This document shows positions 26,143 to 35,776 of a DNA stretch of 64,000 bases, in pieces. The stretch covers positions 27,787 through 91,786 of the forward strand of contig CALDEM010000001.1 in the NCBI GenBank assembly GCA_937942435.1, in the 5' to 3' direction. Numbering within the stretch: position 1 is the stretch's first letter; each line of letters starts with the position of its first letter. This DNA comes from an uncultured Saprospiraceae bacterium (GTDB lineage: Bacteria; Bacteroidota; Bacteroidia; Chitinophagales; Saprospiraceae). The notes under the pieces were generated by a model, which saw nothing but the letters and a program-made list of their open reading frames with translations, searched no databases and was not told the DNA's origin. A program made the translations under genes and the position numbers.

Positions 26143-28410
26143 TTGAGATACTTATCATATATCCACATCTTGCGTAAAATATTACTATTACTTATTGTCA
26201 TATTATTGGTCCGCACCGAAGGTGTTTTTGCCCAACAACAAACTAATCTTCAAGAACAGTATCGACTTCATATACAGAAGACCGATGAGTCCATCAACGT
26301 CGATGGCATACTAGATGAAGCGGTATGGCAGACAGCTGATAGAGCTACTGACTTCTGGATGTCATTTCCGATAGATGATAGGCGAGCTGCTAAAGAGATG
26401 CAGACGGAGGCCATGATAACATATGATGATAAATTTATATATGTATCTGCCATTTGCTATGGTAAGGGGCCATATGTCATGCCATCACTCAAGAGAGATG
26501 CAAGGGCCTTCTGGCAGGGTGATGCATTTGGAGTTGTCTTTGATCCCGTTAATGAGAAGACCAACGGGTTTAACTTTAATGCCAACACATCAGGTGTACA
26601 GTCAGAATCTCTCATCACTGGTCAGACTGGTACCAGGGGTAGTGGCGGTGGTGGCCAAGGAGTCAATGGAGCTTGGGACAATATCTGGATATCTGAGGTG
26701 CAGATATATGCAGATCGATGGACGATTGAGATTGCTATTCCATTTAAGTCATTGAGATTTAACGACAACAAAGTCTGGGGTATCAACTTCTTGAGAGGAC
26801 ATAGTGGCTCTAACTCATATCATATGTGGTCTCCCGTCCCAGTACAGTTTAGAGGTGTAGATCTTGGATATACTGGAGCTCTTGTCTGGGATCAATCTCC
26901 TAAGAAATCAAAGAGCAATATTGCAGTCATACCATATGCGCTGACATCAACATTTAACGACATAGAAAATAACGAACCTGTAGACAACAACTTCCAGGTA
27001 GGCTTAGATGCAAAAGTAGCAGTGACATCAGGTCTCAATCTTGATCTTACTGTTAACCCAGACTTCTCTCAAGTTGATGTGGATGAGCAAGTGACTAATC
27101 TTACAACGGTCAATATCCGATTTCCTGAAAGGAGGCTATTCTTTTTAGAAAATAGTGATCTATATAGTGACTTTGGTATCCCTCCTATGAGACCATTCTT
27201 TTCAAGGCGTATCGGTTTAGATGATGGTGGCAAGGCCATCCCTATATCCTATGGAGCAAGGCTCTCAGGTAACATCAACAAGGACTTAAGGATTGGTGTT
27301 ATGAATCTTCAGACCAAAGCTAAGGACGAGTTTTTGGGCCAAAACTATACATCTGTAACGGCGCATCAACAAGTCTTCGGTAGATCAATTATAAAGGGAT
27401 ACTTTCACAACCGACAAGCCTATAGCAAGGGTGACTTTGTTAGTGACGACTTTAACAGAACTGCCGGATTAGAATATTCTTTTCGATCAGTAGATGGTCG
27501 GTGGCAAGCATTTGGAGGGTATGGCAAGTCATGGAGTCATCAGCTCAATGATGACAACTACTTTTATAATGTTGCTGTTGGATTTGATAGTCGGACGGTT
27601 GGCTTTTATACTAACCTCGCTGGTATCGGTAACAATTATAGAGCGGACATGGGATTTATCCCAAGAGCACGGCACTTTGATGCAATAGAAGAGACTACGC
27701 ACATCATCGGGTTTAATCATGGGTTCACTAGAGCGAGTTATAAAATTTTCCCCAATAACGACAAAATAAACTCACACACTTTTGCTGTGCGCAACGTGCT
27801 TGACTATACAAAAGATGGTTGGGATCTTATTCAGAATATCACCACCGCCAGTTATAATCTCAGCTTAGCAAACTCCAGCAGATTAGAATTTTCTGCAACA
27901 CATGAAGAACAAGGGCTCATATTCCCGTTTCGCTTTACTACTGAAAACCCCTTGCCAAGTGGCAAATACACTTTTAATTATGCAGAGATAGAATATCGTT
28001 CTGATAGCAGAAAACTCCTCGGTTATAGCTTAGGTGTAAGAAGAGGAGGTTTTTATAATGGTACCCGTGCAGAATATTCTGCAAGTCTAAATTACAGAGC
28101 CCAACCTTGGGGTAATTTTAGTATCCGCTTTGTGCAGAATGACTTAATATTTCCAGAGGAGTTTGGTACTGCCAAACTCTTCTTAGTAGGACCAAGAATA
28201 GAACTCAATTTTTCTCGTGACTTATTCTGGACTACCTTCTTACAATATAATACTCAAAGCGAGAACTTCAACATCAATAGTCGTATACAGTGGAGGTTCA
28301 AACCATTATCTGATCTTTTTATAGTATACACAGATAACTATGCTACAGACATCTGGGGTCCTACAAACAGAGGACTTGTTTTAAAAATGAACTACTGGCT
28401 CAACCTGTAA
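26143..28410 (+). CDS. DUF5916 outer-membrane protein with CBM9-like domain
   Basis: About 755 residues. There is no usable ATG: TTG at 26143 or 26170 must start it, because the signal peptide (LRKILLLLIVILLV...FAQQQ) lies before the first in-frame ATG. An N-terminal CBM9-like domain (INVDGILDEAVWQTAD, about 50-240) is followed by a beta-barrel-like DUF5916 region rich in alternating strands, with the family pattern NPDFSQVDVDEQVTNL and FPERRLFFLENSDL. It is probably an outer-membrane protein that handles glycans or peptides. It is two bases ahead of the decarboxylase gene and resembles the gene at 38505. Confidence 0.85.
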   Translation: MRYLSYIHILRKILLLLIVILLVRTEGVFAQQQTNLQEQYRLHIQKTDESINVDGILDEAVWQTADRATDFWMSFPIDDRRAAKEMQTEAMITYDDKFIYVSAICYGKGPYVMPSLKRDARAFWQGDAFGVVFDPVNEKTNGFNFNANTSGVQSESLITGQTGTRGSGGGGQGVNGAWDNIWISEVQIYADRWTIEIAIPFKSLRFNDNKVWGINFLRGHSGSNSYHMWSPVPVQFRGVDLGYTGALVWDQSPKKSKSNIAVIPYALTSTFNDIENNEPVDNNFQVGLDAKVAVTSGLNLDLTVNPDFSQVDVDEQVTNLTTVNIRFPERRLFFLENSDLYSDFGIPPMRPFFSRRIGLDDGGKAIPISYGARLSGNINKDLRIGVMNLQTKAKDEFLGQNYTSVTAHQQVFGRSIIKGYFHNRQAYSKGDFVSDDFNRTAGLEYSFRSVDGRWQAFGGYGKSWSHQLNDDNYFYNVAVGFDSRTVGFYTNLAGIGNNYRADMGFIPRARHFDAIEETTHIIGFNHGFTRASYKIFPNNDKINSHTFAVRNVLDYTKDGWDLIQNITTASYNLSLANSSRLEFSATHEEQGLIFPFRFTTENPLPSGKYTFNYAEIEYRSDSRKLLGYSLGVRRGGFYNGTRAEYSASLNYRAQPWGNFSIRFVQNDLIFPEEFGTAKLFLVGPRIELNFSRDLFWTTFLQYNTQSENFNINSRIQWRFKPLSDLFIVYTDNYATDIWGPTNRGLVLKMNYWLNL

Positions 28411-28412
28411 GA

Positions 28413-29831
28413 ATGACCATGCTTGAGAAAAAAGATTTCAAAAAACAAAGTCAGAAAGTCATAGATTGGATAGACAGCTTTTACAAAGAGCTCAAGTCCT
28501 TGCCAGTCAAGTCACAAGTCAAGCCAAAGGAGATTTATAATCTTATCCCTTCGGAGATACCCACAGAAGGAGAATCCTTAGACGTCATATTAAAAGATAC
28601 AACAGATATCATATTGCCTGGGATCACTCATTGGCAGCACCCTAACTTTCATGCATACTTTCCTGCTAATAGTAGTATAGAGTCATTGTTCGCAGAGATG
28701 ATCACAACAGCGCTTGGAGCGCAGTGTATGATCTGGGAGACATCTCCAGCAGCTGCAGAGCTTGAAGAGCGGATGATGGAGTGGATGAGGGATGCTATGG
28801 GATTGCCATCCAGTTGGGAAGGAGTGATACAAGATACAGCATCGACTGCTACATTATGTGCCATCATCAGTGCACGTGAGCGCACTACCAACTTCACTTC
28901 CAATGAAGAAGGTGTGCCTCCTAACTTGAGAATCTATTGCTCAACGCAGACGCACTCATCTATAGAAAAAGGTGTTGTCATCGCTGGCATCGGAAGAAAG
29001 AATCTCATAAAGATAGGTGTGGACGAACAACAACGACTCTCCCCCACGCTTCTAAAAGAGCAGATAGAAAAAGACATAGAAAATCAACTGAAGCCATGCT
29101 GTGTGATCGTAGCGCTTGGCACCACAAGTACAGTGGCGATAGATGAGCTAACTGAGATATCATCTATATGCCAGCAGCATAACATATGGTTGCATATAGA
29201 TGCCGCATATGCAGGCACGGCATTGTTCTTACCAGAGTATCGATGGATGATGGATGGTGGAGAGCAAGCAGACAGTTTTGTTTTCAATCCTCACAAGTGG
29301 CTATTTACCAACTTTGATTGCACGGCCTATTATGTAAAAGATGCAACTCATCTGATCAAGACATTTGAAATACTGCCAGAATATCTCAAAACTAAAACCA
29401 GAGGGCTGGTCAATGATTACAGAGATTGGGGTGTTCCCTTAGGTAGAAGATTTAGAGCGCTCAAGCTTTGGTTTGTCATGAGAAGTTATGGTCTAAAAGG
29501 CATCCAACAAAAACTTAGAAAGCACATAGAGCTTAACAAATACTTGTCTGACAAAATCAAAAAGCATCCGAAGTTAGAGTTAGTGCAAGAACCCTTTCTA
29601 AACTTCACTTGTCTTAGGTATATAGGAGACAACAACCAAACCCTTGACATGCTCAATCAAAACAATGAGCACATTATAGAAGTCATCAATAAAAGTGGTA
29701 AGGCATTTTTATCACACACTGTAGTAAATGGAAAGTATGTAATCAGGGTCGTGATTGGACAGACTTATGTGGAACAAGAAGATGTGGAAGATCTTTATGC
29801 TTGTTTGATTGAGCATCTACCTAACAACTAA
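28413..29831 (+). CDS. PLP-dependent aromatic amino acid decarboxylase family
   Basis: A 472-residue group II pyridoxal-phosphate decarboxylase, similar to aromatic-L-amino-acid and tyrosine decarboxylases. The N-terminal THWQHPNFHAYFPANSS, the LHIDAAYAG cofactor motif and Lys295 in FNPHKWLF, which binds PLP, are all present. A C-terminal GQTYVEQEDVEDL tail is typical. It starts two bases after the DUF5916 stop (ATG ACC ATG offers two start choices) and is probably cotranscribed with it. The amine produced cannot be told from sequence. Confidence 0.9.
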   Translation: MTMLEKKDFKKQSQKVIDWIDSFYKELKSLPVKSQVKPKEIYNLIPSEIPTEGESLDVILKDTTDIILPGITHWQHPNFHAYFPANSSIESLFAEMITTALGAQCMIWETSPAAAELEERMMEWMRDAMGLPSSWEGVIQDTASTATLCAIISARERTTNFTSNEEGVPPNLRIYCSTQTHSSIEKGVVIAGIGRKNLIKIGVDEQQRLSPTLLKEQIEKDIENQLKPCCVIVALGTTSTVAIDELTEISSICQQHNIWLHIDAAYAGTALFLPEYRWMMDGGEQADSFVFNPHKWLFTNFDCTAYYVKDATHLIKTFEILPEYLKTKTRGLVNDYRDWGVPLGRRFRALKLWFVMRSYGLKGIQQKLRKHIELNKYLSDKIKKHPKLELVQEPFLNFTCLRYIGDNNQTLDMLNQNNEHIIEVINKSGKAFLSHTVVNGKYVIRVVIGQTYVEQEDVEDLYACLIEHLPNN

Positions 29832-29918
29832 GTCTTTTATGATTTTCTTAATATTATGGTTGCATATTTAAATTTACATTTAAGCAGCTATTCTGCATGT
29901 CATTCTCATCAGTAATAT

Positions 29919-30179
29919 ATGAAACGCTATCAGACTGGCTTCTTAATCTGCATTACTATGGCATTTTTAAGTTGTGGCAATCCCTAATCATCCAAAGAAG
30001 GAATAACTTCAATTACCGAGAAAGAATATGATGATATTAATAACATAAAGTTAAAAGGGGCTATCCCCATGCCTACACATCAACCACAACTTAACGATTC
30101 TACTTATTACATCCCCAATTCCCAAAGAGATTATAGCTCTATTTTAAAAGAATGGTTAGATGACAATATACCAAAATAG
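29919..30179 (+). pseudogene. Small lipoprotein gene with an in-frame stop
   Basis: ATG 29919 begins a good lipoprotein signal peptide (MKRYQTGFLICITMAF, lipobox LSCGNP), but a TAA follows at 29985-29987. The same frame stays open after it (SSKEGITSITEKEYDDINN ... SILKEWLDDNIPK) to TAG at 30177-30179. An 86-residue lipoprotein with a hydrophilic, acidic body is the natural reading if the TAA is a recent nonsense change. The family is unknown. Confidence 0.65.
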
Positions 30180-30291
30180 AGTGCAAAGTCTCTTAAATGT
30201 TCTACGAGTCATTATAAACTTTGAATTATGTGGCATATTTAGAAGACTTAGACGCTAAGATATAAAGGGCAGTTTGTAGATTCGTCTTTGA

Positions 30292-30387
30292 TTATTTTGC
30301 ACTTAATTCTTTTAGCAGGTTGATTAAAACTTCAATCGTAGTGCCAAGGATCACTGCAATGAAAATAAACTTTACCAGTACTGGCTT
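30292..30387 (-). other. Short hydrophobic frame without a usual start
   Basis: On the minus strand a 31-codon open stretch reads KPVLVKFIFIAVILG followed by TTIEVLINLLKELSAK and ends in TAA at 30292-30294. It looks like a transmembrane peptide but lacks an ATG, GTG or TTG at its beginning. It may be a remnant of the decayed locus next to the HigA-like pseudogene. The rest of 30180-30409 shows nothing recognisable. Confidence 0.2.
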
Positions 30388-30409
30388 CTACCTTCACCCC
30401 CTTCTTTAA

Positions 30410-30655
30410 CTAACCTTTTCTAAATAAAAAATTGATTTCCTTTTGCTCGGTTTGCAGCTTCATAAAATACTCTTTTTCAATGTCAAAGTATTTACCAAGC
30501 TTTATAGACAAAACAGGAATTAACTTTTCGCGACTTTTTGTAATGGTACTTATAGTTTGAAAATGCTCTCCTATAGCTTCTGAGAATGCAACTCATTTAA
30601 GGTTTCTCTTTTAATCTCTCTTTTAAAGGATAGCTCCGGGGTGGATCCCTTTCAC
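30410..30655 (-). pseudogene. Decayed HigA-type antitoxin gene
   Basis: Read from GTG 30655, an 82-codon frame gives VKGIHPGAIL, stop, KRD, stop, KRNLK, stop, then VAFSEAIGEHFQTISTITK and SREKLIPVLSIKLGKYFDI, ending NFLFRKG and TAG at 30410-30412. The IHPG start and the SEAIGEHFQTIS/REKLIPVLSIKLGKYF helix-turn-helix match the HigA/VapI family of XRE antitoxins. Three in-frame stops (TAA, TAA, TGA) fall in the first third, with no frameshift. No HigB toxin is recognisable nearby, so both the antitoxin and its partner appear lost. Confidence 0.75.
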
Positions 30656-30769
30656 TCGTTCATATGGAGGCAATGACGACCTACTTCAGAGGTAAATACT
30701 TATATATGTATGCACTAGGACTTTATTAATCCTAACTTGACTTTAATAACATAAGATTGACCTTAGTTA

Positions 30770-31540
30770 TTAAAGCTTCCAGAACAATCCTTCCTCTACA
30801 CTATCCGACACAGATATATCGGTAAGTTGATTGCCTGCGATCTGGCCTCCTGATAAGAGAAGGTCTCCGTACTTTTTATAATTAGGCCATGGAGATTGAA
30901 ATCTTGATATGGTATCTGAGTACTTGGTATAAAAATCCCACTGCGTTACCAAGCGCGATGTTTTGTCTACATAGACTTCGTATTTGTTTTCAGGGGTCAC
31001 TCCTACTCCTGCGAATGTAAGCTCTAACACATCAGCATCTGCTCCTAAGGTGGTGGTATCTTGACCGATACTCTTTAAGGTAACACCCGAATCTTTTAAC
31101 TTGAATGGCATCACCAACCAATAGCTATCATTGATCCACATCTTATAACCTTGGTCGATGTACTTAGCTATGGTGTCTGCGTTGGTCACTTTGATTCCAT
31201 TTTTAGAAACTTGCCCTGTCTTATCTTCTAAATTGATAATCATGGTTAGACTATCACTGGGGATTTCTAATCTATTCATCTTACTCTCCTTATCCCATAG
31301 GTGAGATCTTCTACCAAAGAAGGTCCATCCTATATATCTGGACGCATCCCAAGCAGCTCTACCGCCCATCGCTTCCATCACTTCATCAGCTATTGCAATG
31401 GCCGACTCATCCGACTCTGTACTGTTAAAAGCCTCACTTGCTGGATTGACTTCGGTGGAGGTCACTGACGTCGGGTCAGACTTGCATGCAAAAAGAGAAA
31501 GCAGAATCAGAGTACAGCAGAAAAAATTGAGATTGTTCAT
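30770..31540 (-). CDS. Lipoprotein, DUF6503-like
   Basis: A 256-residue lipoprotein (signal peptide with lipobox LFAC). The mature part begins with a Ser/Thr-rich stretch and then a domain starting ADEVMEAMGGRAAWDASRYIGWTFFGRR. This matches a group of Bacteroidota outer-membrane lipoproteins that look LolA/LolB-like (an open beta-sandwich; DUF6503-like by pattern). YEVYVDKTSRLVTQWDFY fits such a lipid-carrier fold. The assignment is tentative. It lies downstream of the MFS transporter in the same direction, 34 bases apart. Confidence 0.6.
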   Translation of the reverse strand: MNNLNFFCCTLILLSLFACKSDPTSVTSTEVNPASEAFNSTESDESAIAIADEVMEAMGGRAAWDASRYIGWTFFGRRSHLWDKESKMNRLEIPSDSLTMIINLEDKTGQVSKNGIKVTNADTIAKYIDQGYKMWINDSYWLVMPFKLKDSGVTLKSIGQDTTTLGADADVLELTFAGVGVTPENKYEVYVDKTSRLVTQWDFYTKYSDTISRFQSPWPNYKKYGDLLLSGGQIAGNQLTDISVSDSVEEGLFWKL

Positions 31541-31574
31541 TTGAAGTATTTACGGAAGTATAAGCGAATATAAA

Positions 31575-32708
31575 CTAACTCGGCTTATACCGATAAACTA
31601 ATGATGTCATAATAATAAACAACACAGCTATCAGTACAAGCGCTAATCTGAGGTCGTACTGATCTGCCAAAAAACCGATCGCAGGTGGGCCAAACATAAA
31701 ACCGGCATAACCTATAGTCGTCGACATAGCGATACCCATACCAGGCTTGATATCAGGAAAGCTACCTGCTAAACTAAACACGATGGGAACAATGTTGGCC
31801 AAACCCAATCCTACTAAGCCAAATCCTACAATCACTAAAACTGGGTGGATAAGACTTAATATCAAGACGATACCGATCATCGATAACACCGCCCCGCCTA
31901 ACATCATAGATCGATCGCCATACCAAGCCCTACCCTTATCTCCAAATAATCTACCAAAGGTCATCATAGCTGCAAATCCTATCAAGCCAAAGGCATGAAA
32001 ATCCTTAGCAGATCCAACTATGTGCTTCATATAGTTGGTACTCCAGTCTGACATCGCTCCCTCTCCCATCATACAGCAAAATGCTATGATACCCAGACCT
32101 ACAATAGGACCCCTAGGAAGTGCAAAAAGAACTTCATCGGATAGATTGGTTTGGATGATATCATTAAAGAGATATCTCGATGCAGTAAAGAGTACAACAA
32201 AGCCACAGATACCTATGATCACAAAGTGTTGGGCCAATGAAGCATCTATCGATATAAACAAACTAGCTACTAGCCCACCCACAACCATTCCTATGCTAAA
32301 TAGTGCATGAAACATGGTCATGATAGGTTTACCTTCTTCTTTTTCGACTTCTACTGCTTGGGCATTCATCGCTACGTCCATGATACCGGTGGCGGCTCCC
32401 ATCAAAAAGAAGGGCACAAATACTAATAATCGCTCAGATACAAAGGGAATCACAATAAAGAAGAGTGGAAAAAAGTAGCCAGATACAGTGGTGACATATC
32501 GACTTCCTTTAATATTGATGAGCCAACCTGTGATCGGCATCGCGATAAAAGCTCCAATAGAATGAGCTAGTAAAACAAAACCCAGCAGCTTATTATCAAA
32601 CACAAAATCTTCTTGTAAGCGAGGTAGCCTAGCTGCCCATGAAGCAAAGATGACTCCATTGATAAAGAAGTATAGGTTGACTGCCCAGCGGTAACTCATC
32701 ATACGCAT
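31575..32708 (-). CDS. MFS transporter (YbjJ-like)
   Basis: A 377-residue major facilitator protein with about twelve hydrophobic helices. The N-terminal YFFINGVIFASWAARLP and the GAATGIMDVAMNAQAVEVEK loop are typical of the YbjJ/FucP-like branch, whose members move sugars or unknown small molecules. The start is the second of two near-adjacent ATG codons at most. It is upstream of the lipoprotein gene. The substrate is unknown. Confidence 0.85.
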   Translation of the reverse strand: MRMMSYRWAVNLYFFINGVIFASWAARLPRLQEDFVFDNKLLGFVLLAHSIGAFIAMPITGWLINIKGSRYVTTVSGYFFPLFFIVIPFVSERLLVFVPFFLMGAATGIMDVAMNAQAVEVEKEEGKPIMTMFHALFSIGMVVGGLVASLFISIDASLAQHFVIIGICGFVVLFTASRYLFNDIIQTNLSDEVLFALPRGPIVGLGIIAFCCMMGEGAMSDWSTNYMKHIVGSAKDFHAFGLIGFAAMMTFGRLFGDKGRAWYGDRSMMLGGAVLSMIGIVLILSLIHPVLVIVGFGLVGLGLANIVPIVFSLAGSFPDIKPGMGIAMSTTIGYAGFMFGPPAIGFLADQYDLRLALVLIAVLFIIMTSLVYRYKPS

Positions 32709-33075
32709 GAAGATGATAAAAAATGGATATGAACTGCTCGGGTACTTTAAAAAGTCTTCTTTAATATAGAAAACAGAGGATTAAAGCTTGAAAAAGCTTT
32801 GATCTGAAAAGAAATATACCTGAAAATGAGGAGGCGAGATAAAATCTCCACACTTATCTTTGTTATGCACTTATTAACCAAAAAAAATGTGCACTCAGCA
32901 ACCAAAAAAGCCGATACTCACGAAATATTAAACGCTTTCGTACGTATTCGAATGTTAGTAAAGAGTAGTCCTCTGCCGAGAGCTGCTCTTTTTTTGTGCC
33001 CTATGCTCGGATAGTTGCGTGCCTATATGCTACGGACAGTGAATCAACGTTAGCATAAGATAGATAAACAGTCTT
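32709..33075. other. Gene-poor spacer
   Basis: This 367-base divergent spacer between the MFS gene and the next lipoprotein gene holds promoters for both by position. A 62-codon frame at 32826 has no recognisable features and is not called. No repeat or RNA gene was recognised. A short AGAG/CTCT stem with a T-run near 32980 is too weak to call a terminator. Confidence 0.5.
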
Positions 33076-33756
33076 ATGAGTAAGAGTTTGATTTTGATGC
33101 TGGGCTTAACTTTACTTTTTAGTTGTTCTTCAGATGAACAAGTAGGCATATTTGACACGTTTCCTATCTCTTATGTGCCCGATCAAGCAGAGATATTGGG
33201 TACATCGACTTATTACTTTACAGATACTATCATATATCAAACAGACAATCTGGTTACTCAAGAGCTAGACTCTATCCGCATGAACTCAATCATAGCTGAC
33301 TTCTTTAATGGTGACACATCACGGACCGACTTTCCAATCAAGTCGATACAGTTTACTGATCCATCACAAGCCTCAGTAACCACAACTCAATCCAGTCAAG
33401 GAAGATATGCTGAGAGGAGTGGTATAGGTGTCATAGAGTCAACGCCCCCCTTAGCCTTTAAAGTCAATAACGATTTAGAAACATTAATCACATGTATCAC
33501 TATCACTAACAAGCGCTTGGTCGATACGATACAAGAAGAAGACTTCATAGCAGGCTTAGATACTTTTATGAATATCGAGACAGAAGTCCCATTTCAGTTG
33601 ATGGTAGTAGATACGGATGATATAGAGGTGGGATTTTGCAATCCTTTTAATGAAGTAGAACAAGTGACAGGTTTTGCTAGTCGACAAGGGTTACAGAACA
33701 ATGAAAGAATCGTCATCCATCGAACTGATCTAGTCTTTAAGCGTTCTAACAACTAA
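33076..33756 (+). CDS. Lipoprotein of unknown family
   Basis: A 226-residue lipoprotein (signal peptide with LFSCSSDEQ). The mature region is acidic and rich in Thr, with FTDTIIYQTDNL and a central VTTTQSSQGRYAERSG segment. No domain family was recognised. The absence of membrane segments after the lipobox suggests a periplasmic or surface globular domain. It is followed 13 bases later by the S9 peptidase gene, so the two may be cotranscribed. Confidence 0.6.
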   Translation: MSKSLILMLGLTLLFSCSSDEQVGIFDTFPISYVPDQAEILGTSTYYFTDTIIYQTDNLVTQELDSIRMNSIIADFFNGDTSRTDFPIKSIQFTDPSQASVTTTQSSQGRYAERSGIGVIESTPPLAFKVNNDLETLITCITITNKRLVDTIQEEDFIAGLDTFMNIETEVPFQLMVVDTDDIEVGFCNPFNEVEQVTGFASRQGLQNNERIVIHRTDLVFKRSNN

Positions 33757-33769
33757 GAAATTACAAAAC

Positions 33770-35674
33770 ATGACGACACCACTTATAGACCGAGAGATCT
33801 TCTTCGGAAATCCTACTATTATGGGCGCTCAAGTAAGCCCAGATGGAAGATATATCTCTTTTATAAAGCCTTACGATGGCATGCTCAACATATGGGTAAA
33901 AGAAAAGGAAGCATCATTTGAAAGCGCCTCACCTATCACCAATGACCAGGCCCGACCTATCACTTCATATTTCTGGAGTAGGGATAGTAAGTATATACTC
34001 TATGTCCAAGACAAAGGTGGTGATGAGAACTATCACCTCTATTCTGTGGATCCAAGTAAAGCGACAGCTGGCATCCCTGAAGCAACAGACCTAACTGACT
34101 ATGGGAGTATCCGCGCTATGATCATGGCACTCCCTAAGACGGACAGCAACATTATCTATGTAGGTATCAATGATAGAGATCCGGCATGGCATGATCTCTA
34201 CAAAGTGGATATATCATCCGGGTCGAGAGAGATCATCATTGAAAACAAAGAATCATTTAACGCCTTTTACTTTGATCTTAATTATCAATTAAGGCTTGCC
34301 AGCAAATCAACGGCAGATGCAGGTATGGAAGTACTCCGATCAACTGAACAAGGTTGGCAGACTGTTATCACCAGTACTGGTGATGAGGATATTTCAATTT
34401 TAAAATTTAAAAACAAGAACCAAGTCTATGTCAATACTAATATTGGAGATGAAGACTTATCGTTCTTAGGGCTACTTGACATAACAACTGGTGATATAGC
34501 AAAATTAGAAAGCGATCCTGGCGGCAAGGTAGATCTTGGTGGCGCGATGTTTTCAAGTAAAAGTGACGCACTGATCGGTACCGTCTATACTTTTGAGAAG
34601 TCAATTGTTAATTGGAAAGATACTTCATTTGAAGCGGATTATAAATTCTTACGCGATCACTTTAATCAAGCGGAAGTAACCTTTGCATCTGGGACTAAAG
34701 ATGAGCAACTCTGGATCATCGGAGTTAACTCAGATGTCGATCCGGGATCTACATACCTATTTGATCGCAGTGATAAGAAGATAGAGTTCTTATATACACC
34801 TAGACCAGAAGTACCTAGAGAACATCTGTGTGAGATGACGCCGATCAGTTATAAGAGCACTGATGATATCACTATCCACGGCTATCTCACAACTCCCAAA
34901 GTAACTGAGGGACAACTTGTGCCAGGCATCATTATGCCGCATGGTGGTCCCTGGGTAAGAGACAACTGGGGCTATCAATCTTACACTCAGTTCTTAGCTA
35001 ACAGAGGGTACGCTGTCCTACAAGTAAACTATAGAGGGTCTACTGGTTATGGCAAGTACTTCCTCAATGCTGGAGACAGAGAATGGGGCAAAAGGATGCA
35101 AGATGACCTTACTCATGGTGTACAATTTCTAATCGACCAAAAGATCTGTGATGCTAAGAGCATCGGTATACTTGGTGGAAGTTACGGAGGTTATGCTACA
35201 CTGGCTGGACTTACATTTACGCCTGACTTGTATGCATGTGGTGTTTCAATTGTAGGGCCTTCTAATCTGTTTACACTTTTAGAAAGCATACCGGCATATT
35301 GGGAATCAGCGCGAGCGATGTTTCATAAGCGCATGGGAGATCCTACGACCGAAGAAGGAAAAGAACACTTGAGAGCCATCTCTCCATTTTTTCATGCTGA
35401 CAATATAAAAGCACCACTGCTTGTTGGACAAGGTGATAATGATCCAAGGGTAAAAACTGCTGAATCTGATCAGATCGTCAGCGCCATGAAAAAGCATGAT
35501 CTGGCTGTAGAATATCTCAACTTCCCAGATGAAGGTCATGGCTTTGCTAACCCACAGAATAGTATGGCATTCATCTCTGTGATGGAGCGCTTTTTAGCAA
35601 AGCATCTCAAAGGTAGATACCAAGAAGAGATACCATCAGCACTTCAAACAATCGTAGACAAAGTGACCGTATAA
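33770..35674 (+). CDS. S9 family prolyl oligopeptidase-like peptidase
   Basis: A 634-residue serine peptidase with an N-terminal beta-propeller (about 1-370) and a C-terminal alpha/beta-hydrolase domain. The catalytic residues are Ser471 in GGSYGGYAT, Asp558 in QGDNDPRV and His590 in DEGHGF. PHGGPWVRDNWG is the family oxyanion-hole region. There is no signal peptide, so it probably cuts peptides in the cytoplasm. A terminator follows. It may be in an operon with the upstream lipoprotein. Confidence 0.92.
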   Translation: MTTPLIDREIFFGNPTIMGAQVSPDGRYISFIKPYDGMLNIWVKEKEASFESASPITNDQARPITSYFWSRDSKYILYVQDKGGDENYHLYSVDPSKATAGIPEATDLTDYGSIRAMIMALPKTDSNIIYVGINDRDPAWHDLYKVDISSGSREIIIENKESFNAFYFDLNYQLRLASKSTADAGMEVLRSTEQGWQTVITSTGDEDISILKFKNKNQVYVNTNIGDEDLSFLGLLDITTGDIAKLESDPGGKVDLGGAMFSSKSDALIGTVYTFEKSIVNWKDTSFEADYKFLRDHFNQAEVTFASGTKDEQLWIIGVNSDVDPGSTYLFDRSDKKIEFLYTPRPEVPREHLCEMTPISYKSTDDITIHGYLTTPKVTEGQLVPGIIMPHGGPWVRDNWGYQSYTQFLANRGYAVLQVNYRGSTGYGKYFLNAGDREWGKRMQDDLTHGVQFLIDQKICDAKSIGILGGSYGGYATLAGLTFTPDLYACGVSIVGPSNLFTLLESIPAYWESARAMFHKRMGDPTTEEGKEHLRAISPFFHADNIKAPLLVGQGDNDPRVKTAESDQIVSAMKKHDLAVEYLNFPDEGHGFANPQNSMAFISVMERFLAKHLKGRYQEEIPSALQTIVDKVTV

Positions 35675-35718
35675 CACTGACTATCAGTCACTTACTTTCT
35701 TATCCATATAACTTAACA

Positions 35719-35755
35719 GTCCCTTAAGACACACTATGTTTTAAGGGACGTTTTG
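35719..35755 (+). terminator. Rho-independent terminator after the S9 peptidase
   Basis: GTCCCTTAA (35719-35727) and TTAAGGGAC (35741-35749) form a nine-pair perfect stem followed by GTTTTG. It lies 45 bases after the stop codon. Confidence 0.8.
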
Positions 35756-35776
35756 TAGATATTAAAACGAAGGAAT

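Noticed and set aside
29919..30179. Stop-codon recoding (read-through) at 29985
   Set aside because: Other genes nearby also show fresh nonsense changes, so simple decay is more likely. No selenocysteine or pyrrolysine signal is evident, and the stop is TAA.
32826..33014. 62-codon ORF between the MFS and lipoprotein genes
   Set aside because: No recognisable domain, odd composition, and it overlaps a likely promoter region.
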